A program made the translations under genes and the position numbers. A stretch of 64,000 nt of DNA from Limnoperna fortunei (lineage: Eukaryota; Mollusca; Bivalvia; Mytilida; Modiolidae). Under the pieces are notes generated by a model. The model did not search any database. It was given only the letters and a program-made list of their open reading frames with translations, and had not been told where the DNA came from. Location: positions 71,231,917 to 71,295,916 of the forward strand of contig OX104113.1 of assembly GCA_944474755.1 (NCBI GenBank), given 5' to 3'. Shown here piece by piece: positions 36,090 to 48,285 of this stretch (the stretch's first letter is position 1; the number at the start of each line of letters is the position of its first letter).

Positions 36090-38599
36090 GCTTTATTTAC
36101 AGCACTAGAGTACAAAATATTATATCTAATAAGTTATGAAATTGGTTAAAGATTGTCATATATGGCATAAAAACATGGATAAAATTGCAAAACAATGAAA
36201 TTTTTGCTACATTCGTGGCTTTTGAAAAAAACAAATAAGACACATCACCCTGCATGTCTATTTAGAAAAAATAGTGTGATATAAATATTCATAAATTGCA
36301 CACAAGCTAGAAAAATGTGTAAAAATCATAAAGGTAACAATTTTCATCAATTCCTAGTATCCAGATACAAGTTTTGTAATATATGTTTTGGAAATCAAAC
36401 GTAAAATTAAATTGTCTATTTCAGGACTTTTCTTTTACTAAGATGCAAGTAAATAGTTTAAAGAAGATTGACAAAATCATATGTGTCATTATGTTAACTG
36501 CAACATTTATGTGGTTCACAAATTCAAATTGTTTAAGAACTATTTAGTGATATAACTGCATGTTCCATTTAATAAAATATCAAGAAGCTTTTTATCAGCA
36601 GAATGTATTAGAATAGTCTAATCTTTTTACCAACATTGGTATAAGATATTAAACAAACAGGTTGTTTTACTACTTGAAATATAATATTATATAACTATTG
36701 AATTGATGGTTTAAATATGATAATTCAAATATGCAATTTTCTAACATGGTTTTTGCTCATTCAGAACACATAATAGTGTCTAAATATGAACAAACATTCT
36801 GTACTAGGTCCATATAAATAATATTAAATGGTTTATAGTTGTATATTTGAACACTTTCTACAAAATGCAGAAATAAATTTAAACTTCCTCTTATATTTTC
36901 TATGGCCAATACAATGTAATCATTTTTCTCTGTCAGTTATCAATAAGGATTAATAATTTCAAAGAGCTAATTAACCAATACCAGTCTGAGTGTGTATTGA
37001 ATCTGATTCTGATTGAAACTGTTTTAATAAAGTGTAAATATTAAAATATATACAACACGTAGAGCCTCTGGTAACTGACTAAAGTACATTTGTAACTTCA
37101 GACTGAAGGATAATGTCAGTCTCATTATCTTCATGATGTTGACTCCAATAAGCTGGATTCTGAATAAATGGGTGAAAGATGAATTTATATAGTATACATA
37201 AATAAGCATCATGCAATAAAATTTTGTGATAAAACCTTAACAAACACACTATGTTGATTTCAGTCAACTTTCCAGGTCTCAATAAACAGTATTACTTGCT
37301 AAATATCAACTAATGATTCTTTAAAATATCTTGTTATAACATCAATGACTTCACAATGAGATACGTGTTACTACTATAAGACACCTGTGACTGGTGGACA
37401 GTGTTCCTAGCAACAACAATAACAACGTTATGTTGATATAAGAAAAAAAAATATTTTCCTGTTTGACAGGCCCCTTTAACAGAGAAAATATTTACACTTA
37501 ACAAAGTGATTCTCAAATAGCATCAACAAAATTTTTAATAAGCACTTTGTCTGATATTTTACTTGGCTTTGCCAAAAAATATTAAATATTAAAAATACCA
37601 ACATTTTAAATCACCGGTAAATCTACACAATTATAATATAAACAAAAACAACAAATATGCAGTAACTCATAAACAAACATTCTAAACCTAATGTTATTGT
37701 CTATTCTAAATATGGCACTTCAAGAAAATGTTTTCCATAAAATCAAGATAAAAAATCACTATACTAAAGATTAGAATACACTACAACAGCTGTGTTAAAA
37801 ATATTTATATACACAATATTGAATAACTTTTTTTTGGTTTGTATTGAAACATATACAATAAATTTTTTACAGAGTATTTTCATAAATGAAAATTTCAAAA
37901 AGGGCTTTTGATATACCCAAATGTAACCATTTTTGCTAGTAGCTACATTTAAAGTATCAGTAATTATTTAATGACATGACACCAGAATTAACAATATTTT
38001 GTTGTTGCCCTCAATCAAAAACAATCCAAATTTTAATTAACTTAACTAAGAAAACAAGACATTTAAAGAGTAAACAAAGAAACTAAATATTTTTAAAATA
38101 ATGGTATTAAACCTGCACTTTTTGCAACCAGGACATTACTATATAACTAGAAATTTTACACTACAACATAATACAAGAATGACAACTCTTAACATACATA
38201 TAGTACATTTTAAACATCATTATTTGATATAACATGGTTTGTTTAGAAATAAATTTAAACTGATTCTAAAAGGTAAGTAAATAAGTTGTATAAGATAACT
38301 TTAAGCTTAAAACAAAGGATTTGTTTTCAAAAATTATAACGGGACGCAAAATCTGCTAAAATTGCAATATGTTTGTATCTCAATTTTTACTAAATTTCTC
38401 TCCAATCCCTTTATAGTTTTTTTTTTAAAGGTCAAAAAGGAAACTATTTTTCACCTGATAAACAAGTTTTATTTTTTGTCAGGATAATCCATAAAGTGCA
38501 GTTCAATGGCCCTTTTATAAAATATTAATGTTTGTAAAACTAAAAATGTTTTGATAATGTTGTTTCCAATGAAGATAAAGTTTTTGAGTTATGTCTATA
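36090..38599 (-). other. Probable long 3' UTR of the TNF-ligand gene
   Basis: Downstream of the TAA at 38600-38602 on the minus strand there is about 2.5 kb of AT-rich sequence free of recognisable repeats, unlike the rest of the window. AATAAA hexamers on the minus strand occur early (plus-strand TTTATT at about 38468) and near 36092. The end near 36090 is a guess from the last good hexamer before repeat-poor sequence changes. Transcript data would settle it. Confidence 0.35.
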
Positions 38600-39006
38600 T
38601 TATATGATATGAAGTCCGAAATAACCGCTACTTGGATTCATCATCTCCAGAATATTTGGGTGGCTCACCTTTATCATCAATCTATCATTCTCCTCCAGAT
38701 TGAAAACAGCACCAATGTAGCTTGTAGACTTGCTCTTATTTCCCTGGAATTTACACCTGGTACGACTGTTTTCCAGCAATTTCTCAGGGATGCCCTTTCG
38801 AGTTCTGTATAAGTAATGACAAACACTGTCTCCCTGACTCTGCATGGCTGCATCGATATCCAACGTGACTTGGGAATATATGTAGTAATATCCAGGTTTA
38901 ACTATTACAAATTCATGTGAATTGGGGTCATATGTAATGTTATGTTTGAATACCAGATTTTTAATGACTCCTGATTGCTTCCACTGGACAACATGATTAA
39001 TACCAT
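38600..39006 (-). CDS. TNF-ligand coding exon 4: complete TNF homology domain
   Basis: Encodes residues 208-342 in a single exon. Beta-strand signatures are visible: VVQW near the start, EFVIVKPGYYYIYSQV in the middle, then SYIGAVFNLEENDRL and the closing YFGLHII. Two cysteines (270, 292) sit where many TNF ligands place the disulfide linking two loops. Acceptor TTTGTATTGTAG at 39007, stop TAA at 38600. Encoding the domain in the last exon is the usual arrangement for this family. Confidence 0.92.
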
Positions 39007-42000
39007 CTACAATACAAAGATTCAATATATTTTAGTAACATTCGAAACTCTTCAACTTTATTCTGTAAAACTATTTAACTATATAATATTAGTGTAGTAA
39101 CTTGACATAAATAAACACAAAATAAGGCATGAAATGGGGAAAAAGTTTCACTTTATATTCCACAATACAAGGCTAATTCTAAGAAATACTGCACACAATT
39201 TTTTTTTTTTTGGGGGGGGGGGGAGTTTTTATATTCTGTTTAGTCAGTACACTAATATTATGTTTATCTTGCAATCTATAGGAAACCTTTTACTCCCATA
39301 CTATATTTTTCCTTTCAAAGTTCACTTTAAAATTATGTCCGTATTATGCCTCACACATTGTGTACAATATTTTGGTTATCAAAATGAATGACATAAAAAT
39401 GAGTGATTTGTGACAAAAGAGTTTTACTGTTCAGGGTGAACTGCACACGTAATGAATCTAACATGTCTGTTTAATAAACAATTATCAAAAGAAATAACAA
39501 AACAACTTAATTTGCATCATTGCAACACATAGATATGTTAACAATGGCAAGTAAGGTTGACATTTTCCTAAAATCATAAAGTAGGCAAGGGTAAAACTTG
39601 TTTCATAGCCAGTGACTGTGAATCACATACAAATGACAAGTCAACATAATTAGTCTGCTCTAATTGGACTATTATAGTATAAATAACATTTTAAGTTGCA
39701 CATAAGCATTTTTAACTGACCGGGTAAAGAAATAGAAACAGCATAAACTTGTTCTCATCCCAAATTATGGCTGAAATTATACTACTTGCCAAAATCCAAA
39801 CTAAGCACCTGTAATTTAATTTAACTCATTTTCATTTATGTAATTATTTAGAATCCATTTTATTTTTGCGATCTGTGGAGGTAGCAAAACAATTAAATAG
39901 TGAAATATTTGTTAAAACAACTAATAATTTGCACATTTGTCAAGTTTTCATAAAATATTGTGTATGCCATCTGTACATCAAATGGAATACACATTCCATT
40001 TCAAGTATTTCAATGCCTTAAATTGTTCAATATGGCACACGTTTATCACAAAATTGGTAAACCAGTTTTTTTTTCACAAAATCTGGTTTCTCTGTGGCAT
40101 AAATTTTTTCCTCACTGAAACTTTAATAACTGATCATTAACCTGTTTAACATTTAAGATTAATAATTAAATTAACAACTAGATATACAAATCAATTTTAA
40201 GACAACATATGTGCAGGACTCTAAAGTACGATGGGTACGCTAAAGTGCGATGGTGTCCCCAAAGTACGATGGTCACGCCAAAGTGCGATGGCGTTTTTAT
40301 CTTCAAAACGCCAAAGTATGATGGTCACGCCATAGTGCGCTGGCGTTTTTATTGTACTTGCGCCAAAGTGCGATGGTCACACTGAATCTGATAAATAGAC
40401 ATAAAATTAAATCACATAAGGTTAAAAATAAATAAGATTCCAGAACATTGTTAACACCGCAAAAAAAGATATCCTCAAATAATTCAAAATAGAACTATTT
40501 CAAAATAAAGTCTATGACACAAAATACAAACATGAATTGTATTGAAAACAAAAATGTAATATTTGTCGGTATCTCCGCTATGCCGACAATCAACCAGTAG
40601 ATAATTGCCTTTTGATAATTGAAAATTACATTATTGTGTGGTTTCTTTTTCATATGACCCACTTAATTACTGCTAATTATATTGAGAACTACGAGTTTCG
40701 CTTAAAAAACGCACGAAAACGTCAAATAACGCAAAAAGATAAATGCACTTTAGCGCCAATGACGTTTAGATATTGTGACGTTAACGTCCAAACGTTGCCG
40801 TTCAAAACGATATATCAACATGGAAGAGACGGAAGATGGAGGTTATCTCATAGAAACGAAAAAGAGGAAAAAGTTATAATTGTAAAAGTTCACATCAAGA
40901 GTTTAAGGAAATAAAAATTTATTGTTGAAAAACGACGAAGTGACGTAAATACGAGCTCATTCTTTTGTGACGTATCTAAAAAGTACGGACCAAATACACA
41001 GATTCTTCCATTTTCAGTGATCGTCTTTCCGTTTTAACTTTTTCATATTTTATTTGTTTTCCTTTTGTCTCAGGGCGTGTAGAGAGATTTAATAGAACTG
41101 TGGTGGCATATTTTCGAACAAAGTTTGTAGACACGAGAGATTGGCCAAGTCTACTAGGAGAATTCTATTACCAATATAACAATTGGGTGAACAAATCAAC
41201 AAGACCAATGACTCCACATCAACTTTTCTTCAAGAGGCCAAACTTTTCGATGATTGTAGAAGAACAGGTAAATTTACAAGTGTTTCACAAGCTTTTGTTA
41301 ATTCATTTTGTCCCATTCTTGTACGGGAAAACCGTAACTTTAATACTAAAGTGGACTCAACACACTAAAAAGAATGGTTTATTTGGTACTACAAATTAAC
41401 GTAACTGACAGTTGTGTTATGTATTTGTTTTAGGTTCCTTTGTGTAATTTAACTAGAGAAGAGAAAGTATTTTTAAATACAGCCCATTTAGACGTCGAGG
41501 AGGAGCAAAATGATGTACTAGAGACAATGGAAGTACATGTAGTCAAAGAGAATACACAGTCAAGTGAAATAAGAGTAGGTTTCATTTCATGGCATTATGA
41601 AACTATACCTGTATTGTATTATTGTAACCAAACATTAATAACTAAATTTTCAGTTTCTTTTACATTAAGATACCATTCCATAATACAAGTCTAGAAAAAA
41701 GGAAAATTTATAGGGGATGTCATTACATGTGTTCTTTAGTTAACATAGGCGTAGCAGCCGATACGGCAGGTACGGCTTCAGCTGTACCAATAACTTTTGC
41801 AGGTACGGCATGCCGTACCAATAATTTTCAGAAAAAGAATGTTCATATTTTTCTATTTTTATTGGTGTGTTTTGACTCTCCTCTCATCTCAAATACATAG
41901 GCGTAGCAGCCGGTATGGCAGGTATGGCTTCCGCCGTACCAATATCAAATGCGATGCTACGGTTCTGGTTAATTGCTGAGAAATTATTCTATTATTTCCT

Positions 42001-45000
42001 TACAGATTGAACATCGAGAAAATTACGGGAATTCTTCAATTGGAATGTTAACTTAGATAAAACATATGTGATGGCATGTTTCATGTGGAATATCTTTGTC
42101 CTTTACAATGTTAAAATCGACAACAAAAACACAATAAAAAAGTCACGCACATTATAATTAGGGACGCCCTATACTTGTAGGTCTATCCGTCAACAATTTA
42201 TTGTAAACACTAAAACTATGAAACTATTGACATTACAATTCTGGAATTTTGTGCAGTTGCTCCATAGCATATCATGATGTGCATATTAAAATGTGCAAAT
42301 CACTAAAATATTTTTTGCAAAAACCGTAGAACTTTTGTATGAACTGACAGATTTTAAGAATTGGACTATGTGAACGCTAATACTCAAAAACTATTAAAGT
42401 TATAATTCAGAAATTTTGAACAATTGCTGTGCTGGATGTGCGAGTGTGCAAATTTTAATTTCATGAAAATCTTTTGAGCAACTTTGAAAACACTTAGTTT
42501 TTTTTTTTTGTCGAATGGGCATTTCTGACTTAGTCAGTATTCTAGTATTAATCAATTGCATAATAAAAACTGAAAAGTGCATTTCATTTCCTATTTTTAA
42601 TTTTCGCAGTGTCTATAGAAAGGGTAACATATGCACATATTTCACATTTCGTTATTATCTATATACTAGTATATAGAAAATTCATCTATTTACAGAATCG
42701 AGAGCAGTGGGACGGGACTATGTATCCCATGGAGTGATTTCCCCCAAAACCATCGGTCTGCACATCCATGAAGAACTTCAATCCGGCAGTTGGAGATTTT
42801 GTAGATTTCAAACCCAATTCAGCAATGTCAGAGGGTACTAACGTGTTTCTGTCGGGATATTGGAGAAAAGGCGTTATTATTGACATTCAAATGGACGACA
42901 CCAAAGGACGTGTGTTCGCAGTGGAAGACTGTCTCAACAGAAAAGTTCACCAATTATCAAAATACGTAGACTCAATATTTTGTAAATAAAGTAAACGTGA
43001 ATATAAATTGATTTTCAATTGTTTCAGTCGAAAGATGCATATTTATGATAACATGTTTATTTTCGCTTGAACCAAAAGAAACAAGATTGCATCGCAAACA
43101 CCCCGAAAACGGAAATGACTTGTAAATTTAAGGAAATGTCAAAGGGGTGTTACTATAGTTTTATTACTTATAAACTGGCACAAAACTGTATGAAATCTTT
43201 AAAGAAAAAAATTGAAGAATGTGTCCATGGGACACGGATGCCCCCGCTAAAGGAAGTCCCAAACAGGAAGTAGTTGTCCAACAGGTCAGAAAGTCGCTTA
43301 GGACGTACAACTTGTGATACTTAACCACCCTGCCAAATTTCAAATTATTCTGATGTATGGTTTCTGAGAAAAGCTTGACGGAAATTCGTACGGACGTGCA
43401 GACGGACGGACGGACATGAGTAAAAGTATTATGCCCCCCGACATGTCGTCGCGGGGGCATAAAAAACAAATTTTAGGACACAAGGATAAACGTTTCTCTT
43501 TAGGTTATAATGTTGACAAAACTGAACGGAGCATTTTTGTAATCCGTTTAAAATGGTTTCGCCACAGATAAACAAATATAAAAAAAAACTGTGAAAATGA
43601 CACTATCAAGTGACTACCTAAATCCTAAATAGACCGAGGAATAAAAGTACACAACATCCAAAAGAAACAGATGTCAGAAAAACAGTAACTAATTAATCGG
43701 GGAATAAAAGTACATGACAGAAGATCCATGAGAAACAGATGTCAGAAAAACAATAAAGAGTTAGTTCGTGAAATAAAATTACATGACACCCACAAAAATT
43801 GATTTATTTCATGCAATCTTTCCCTCCTAGTGTTCCTCTCGATTGTCCTATAGTATCCATGTGCCACGTCCACTATCAGGTTAGCATCAGGGAGCCGCCT
43901 CGATGATCAGATTATCAACAGGGAGCCACCTCGACTATCAGGTTTGGGTTAGGTTTAGGGTCAGGTTAGCATCAGGGAGCCACCTCTACTATCAGGTTAG
44001 GGTTAGCATTTCAATAGGGTTAGGGGTTAGGGCCAGGTTAGCATCAGGGAGCCACCTCTACTATCAAGTTAGGGTAAGCATTTCAATAGGGTTAGGGGTT
44101 AGGGACAGGTTAGCATCTGGGAGCCTCCTCGACTATAGGGTTAGCATCAGGAACCTGTCAATATCTTTTTTATTAGAATCTACATCTTCCAATCCTTAAT
44201 ATTAATGCTTAACATGTCCTTATATAGATGACCATCTGACTTTAGCGTGTGTTCCCAACGTACTTTGGGGTGAACCAACGCACTTTAGCGTATTGTACAG
44301 GTGAACCATCGCACTTTAGCGAGACTGAAAGACCATCACACTTTAGCGTCAACGGGCATCGCACATTGGCGTACACCATCGCACTTTGGCGAAAAACCCA
44401 TCGTATTTTAGCGTCAACCAACGCATTTTAGCGTGACCATCGCACTTTTGAGTCCTACATATGTATTTATTGTCCAATTAAAACACAATCTTTTAATCTA
44501 AATATGAATTAACCAGTCAGCAAGTCTGCATGTTATATAGATAATTAATTCATAAATTGAGAAATGTACATGTAAATACTTAATATTAATTTAGTTTCCT
44601 AACTTGAATTAAATTAACCAATCTGCATGGTTTTTTTTCTTTTTTTGAATGAGGTTTAATTACACTTTTAGCAATTTTTTAGCACTACATCATCATGGCA
44701 TCGCATCAAGTTTTTATTGGAGCAGAAAGCCAGAGTACACAAGGAAAACTTGTAACCTTAAGAGGGACTGATTGATTGATTGATTGATTGATTGGATGTT
44801 GGATCAAGCCAGCATAATTTCAGCTATACACAGGACGAGAACATTAACAAACAATAATTTGTCTGCCACTGTTTAAGTATGGGGTATGGGTGGAGCGAAA
44901 AATTGTAGCAGCTATAAAGAGCCTTCTCTTATCGAAATCTACAAAAGGGATCTTTATTGTGCAAGGAGCGAGTCACTCTCCAAACATGTTACCCTATGTG

Positions 45001-48000
45001 GTCCGCAGTCAAGCTTTCTGTATTATGATCCGACAACCCCCTAATGAGAAGTCACAACCTGTCGGCCACCTGAGGACAAGCTAGGCAGCTCTTTAAGTCA
45101 AGCACTGTAAGCATTAAACATTATGGTTCCAGCCTTAAGCAGGAACTGATAATGCTTGTTACATGTAAATAAAGGTTGGACGGAAAGCAGTAAAGCTTGC
45201 TTACATAACCTGGCAGGCACTCAATCATTAAAACTAGAGGCTCCCAGGAGCCTGTAATCGCTCACCTGGAATCCAAATGACTATATTAAAATTTTTGAAA
45301 TTAACAGTTTCAGTCTAGTTGTTACAGCTTTTAAGTTACTGTGCAAAAACTAAACATTTCTTCAAAAAATTTGTTAAATACAATAACTCCTATAAGGTGC
45401 CATCGACAATTTCTGAAAATTAAATGGTTTTTAGGCATTGTCCTTTAGGGTACTTTAGAAATTTACAGTTTTACTCTACTAATAGGTGTGTGATAGACTA
45501 ATTTATAATTAAAAAACTGTTCATATGTCCAAATTCATAATGAAAGGGCAATAACTCCTATAAAGAGTCATCTTGCAATTTTTGGACTTAGCAATCATTT
45601 GTAGGGCTTCTATTGCTGATCATTTGTGCAATTTACAGTTTTAATCTAGCTACTATAGTTTTCAAGTTACAGGACAAAAATGGAAAATTTCATAACAAAA
45701 TTGTCATTTAAGGGCAATAACCCCTATAAGGAGTCGTCTGACAATTTCAGACCAATTAAATGAATTGTAGGGCTTTTTTTGCTGATCATTTTTGCAATTT
45801 ATTATTTCACTCTAGCTGTTATGGTTTTTAAGTTACAGGACAAAAACGGAAAATTTCGTAAAAAATTGCAATTTAAGGGCAATAACTCCTATAAGGAGTC
45901 ATCTGACAATTTCAGACTTAAAAGTAATTTGTAGGGCTTTTATTGCTGATCATTTTTGCTATTAACAGTTTCACTCTAGCTGTTACAGTTTTTAAGTTAC
46001 AGGACAAAAACGGAAAATTTCATAAAAAATTACCATTTAAGGGCAATAACTCCTATAAGGAGTCATCTGACAATTTCAGACTTAAAAGTAATTTGTAGGG
46101 CTTTTATTGCTGATCATTTTTGCTATTAACAGTTTCACTCTAGCTGTTACAGTTTTTAAGTTACAGGACAAAAACGGAAAATTTCATAAAAAATTACCAT
46201 TTAAGGGCAATAACTCCTATAAGGAGTCATCTGACAATTTCAGACTTAAAACAAAATTTGTAAGGCTTGTATTGCTGATCAGTTTTGCTATTAACAGTTT
46301 CACTCTAGCTGTTACAGTTTTTAAGTTACAGGACAAAAACTGAAAATTTCATAAAAAATTGTCATTTATGGGCAATAACTTATTTAAGGAGTTGTCCGAC
46401 AATTTCAGACCAATCAAGTGAATTGTAGGGTCTTTATTGCTGATCATTTGTGCAATTTACAGTTTCAATCTAGCTGCTATAGTTTTCAAGTTACAGGACA
46501 AACGGAAAATTTCGAAAGATGCATATTTATGATAACATGTTTATTTTCGCTTGAACCAAAAGAAACAAGATTGCATCGCAAACACCCCGAAAACGGAAAT
46601 GACTTGTAAATTTAAGGAAATGTCAAAGGGGTGTTACTATAGTTTTATTACTTATAAACTGGCACAAAACTGTATGAAATCTTTAAAGAAAAAAATTGAA
46701 GAATGTGTCCATGGGACACGGATGCCCCCGCTAAAGGAAGTCCCAAACAGGAAGTAGTTGTCCAACAGGTCAGAAAGTCGCTTAGGACGTACAACTTGTG
46801 ATACTTAACCACCCTGCCAAATTTCAAATTATTCTGATGTATGGTTTCTGAGAAAAGCTTGACGGAAATTCGTACGGACGTGCAGACGGACGGACGGACA
46901 TGAGTAAAAGTATAATGCCCCCCGACATGTCGTCGCGGGGGCATAAAAAACAAATTTTAGGACACAAGGATAAACGTTTCTCTTTAGGTTATAATGTTGA
47001 CAAAACTGAACGGAGCATTTTTGTAATCCGTTTAAAATGGTTTCGCCACAGATAAACAAATATAAAAAAAAACTGTGAAAATGACACTATCAAGTGACTA
47101 CCTAAATCCTAAATAGACCGAGGAATAAAAGTACACAACATCCAAAAGAAACAGATGTCAGAAAAACAGTAACTAATTAATCGGGGAATAAAAGTACATG
47201 ACAGAAGATCCATGAGAAACAGATGTCAGAAAAACAATAAAGAGTTAGTTCGTGAAATAAAATTACATGACACCCACAAAAATTGATTTATTTCATGCAA
47301 TCTTTCCCTCCTAGTGTTCCTCTCGATTGTCCTATAGTATCCATGTGCCACGTCCACTATCAGGTTAGCATCAGGGAGCCGCCTCGATGATCAGATTATC
47401 AACAGGGAGCCACCTCGACTATCAGGTTTGGGTTAGGTTTAGGGTCAGGTTAGCATCAGGGAGCCACCTCTACTATCAGGTTAGGGTTAGCATTTCAATA
47501 GGGTTAGGGGTTAGGGCCAGGTTAGCATCAGGGAGCCACCTCTACTATCAAGTTAGGGTAAGCATTTCAATAGGGTTAGGGGTTAGGGACAGGTTAGCAT
47601 CTGGGAGCCTCCTCGACTATAGGGTTAGCATCAGGAACCTGTCAATATCTTTTTTATTAGAATCTACATCTTCCAATCCTTAATATTAATGCTTAACATG
47701 TCCTTATATAGATGACCATCTGACTTTAGCGTGTGTTCCCAACGTACTTTGGGGTGAACCAACGCACTTTAGCGTATTGTACAGGTGAACCATCGCACTT
47801 TAGCGAGACTGAAAGACCATCACACTTTAGCGTCAACGGGCATCGCACATTGGCGTACACCATCGCACTTTGGCGAAAAACCCATCGTATTTTAGCGTCA
47901 ACCAACGCATTTTAGCGTGACCATCGCACTTTTGAGTCCTACATATGTATTTATTGTCCAATTAAAACACAATCTTTTAATCTAAATATGAATTAACCAG

Positions 48001-48252
48001 TCAGCAAGTCTGCATGTTATATAGATAATTAATTCATAAATTGAGAAATGTACATGTAAATACTTAATATTAATTTAGTTTCCTAACTTGAATTAAATTA
48101 ACCAATCTGCATGGTTTTTTTTCTTTTTTTGAATGAGGTTTAATTACACTTTTAGCAATTTTTTAGCACTACATCATCATGGCATCGCATCAAGTTTTTA
48201 TTGGAGCAGAAAGCCAGAGTACACAAGGAAAACTTGTAACCTTAAGAGGGAC

Positions 48253-48285
<33 letters not shown>

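Larger units (their letters stand above)
40215..44456. mobile_element. 4.24-kb intron-containing DNA transposon with integrase (GINGER-like)
   Basis: The left end AGGACTCTAAAGTACGATGG and the reverse complement of the right end (AGGACTCAAAAGTGCGATGG) are terminal inverted repeats, each followed inward by tandem degenerate subrepeats. Both ends are flanked by ACATATGT (40205-40212, with GC between it and the terminus; 44457-44464). The interior codes on the plus strand for the C-terminal half of a retroviral-type integrase spread over at least three phase-0 exons. DNA transposons with integrase-type transposases are known as GINGER elements. The assignment rests on motif reading only. The upstream catalytic Asp residues were not found, so the copy is deleted or non-autonomous. 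It lies inside intron 3 of the TNF ligand, antisense to it. Confidence 0.75.
43031..46514. repeat. Tandem segmental duplication inside TNF-ligand intron 3, copy 1 (3484 bp)
   Basis: Begins GAAAGATGCATATTTATGAT and is repeated at 46515 with a constant offset of 3484 bp (3488 after an extra GATT unit near 48254). Nearly identical: visible differences include one base near 43430/46914, two near 44971/48459 and a more divergent patch near 45930-46000. It covers the right part of the integrase transposon, its right terminus, flanking sequence and the first half of the CTCACCTGG-type element. Confidence 0.95.

Noticed and set aside
42700..42850. Alternative frame across the integrase terminal exon (DYVSHGVISPKTIGL)
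   Set aside because: It looks protein-like, but the phase-0 frame matches the upstream exon phases and continues to the natural stop. The alternative frame needs a phase change and ends early.
43164..43469. 101-codon minus-strand frame (and its copy at 46648-46953)
   Set aside because: It translates a known type of dispersed DNA repeat (ATGCCCCCGC hairpin, GGAC runs) and shows no domain features.
43850..44160. A true interstitial telomere
   Set aside because: TTAGGG words are interspersed with other sequence in a 72-bp monomer rather than in a pure hexamer run.
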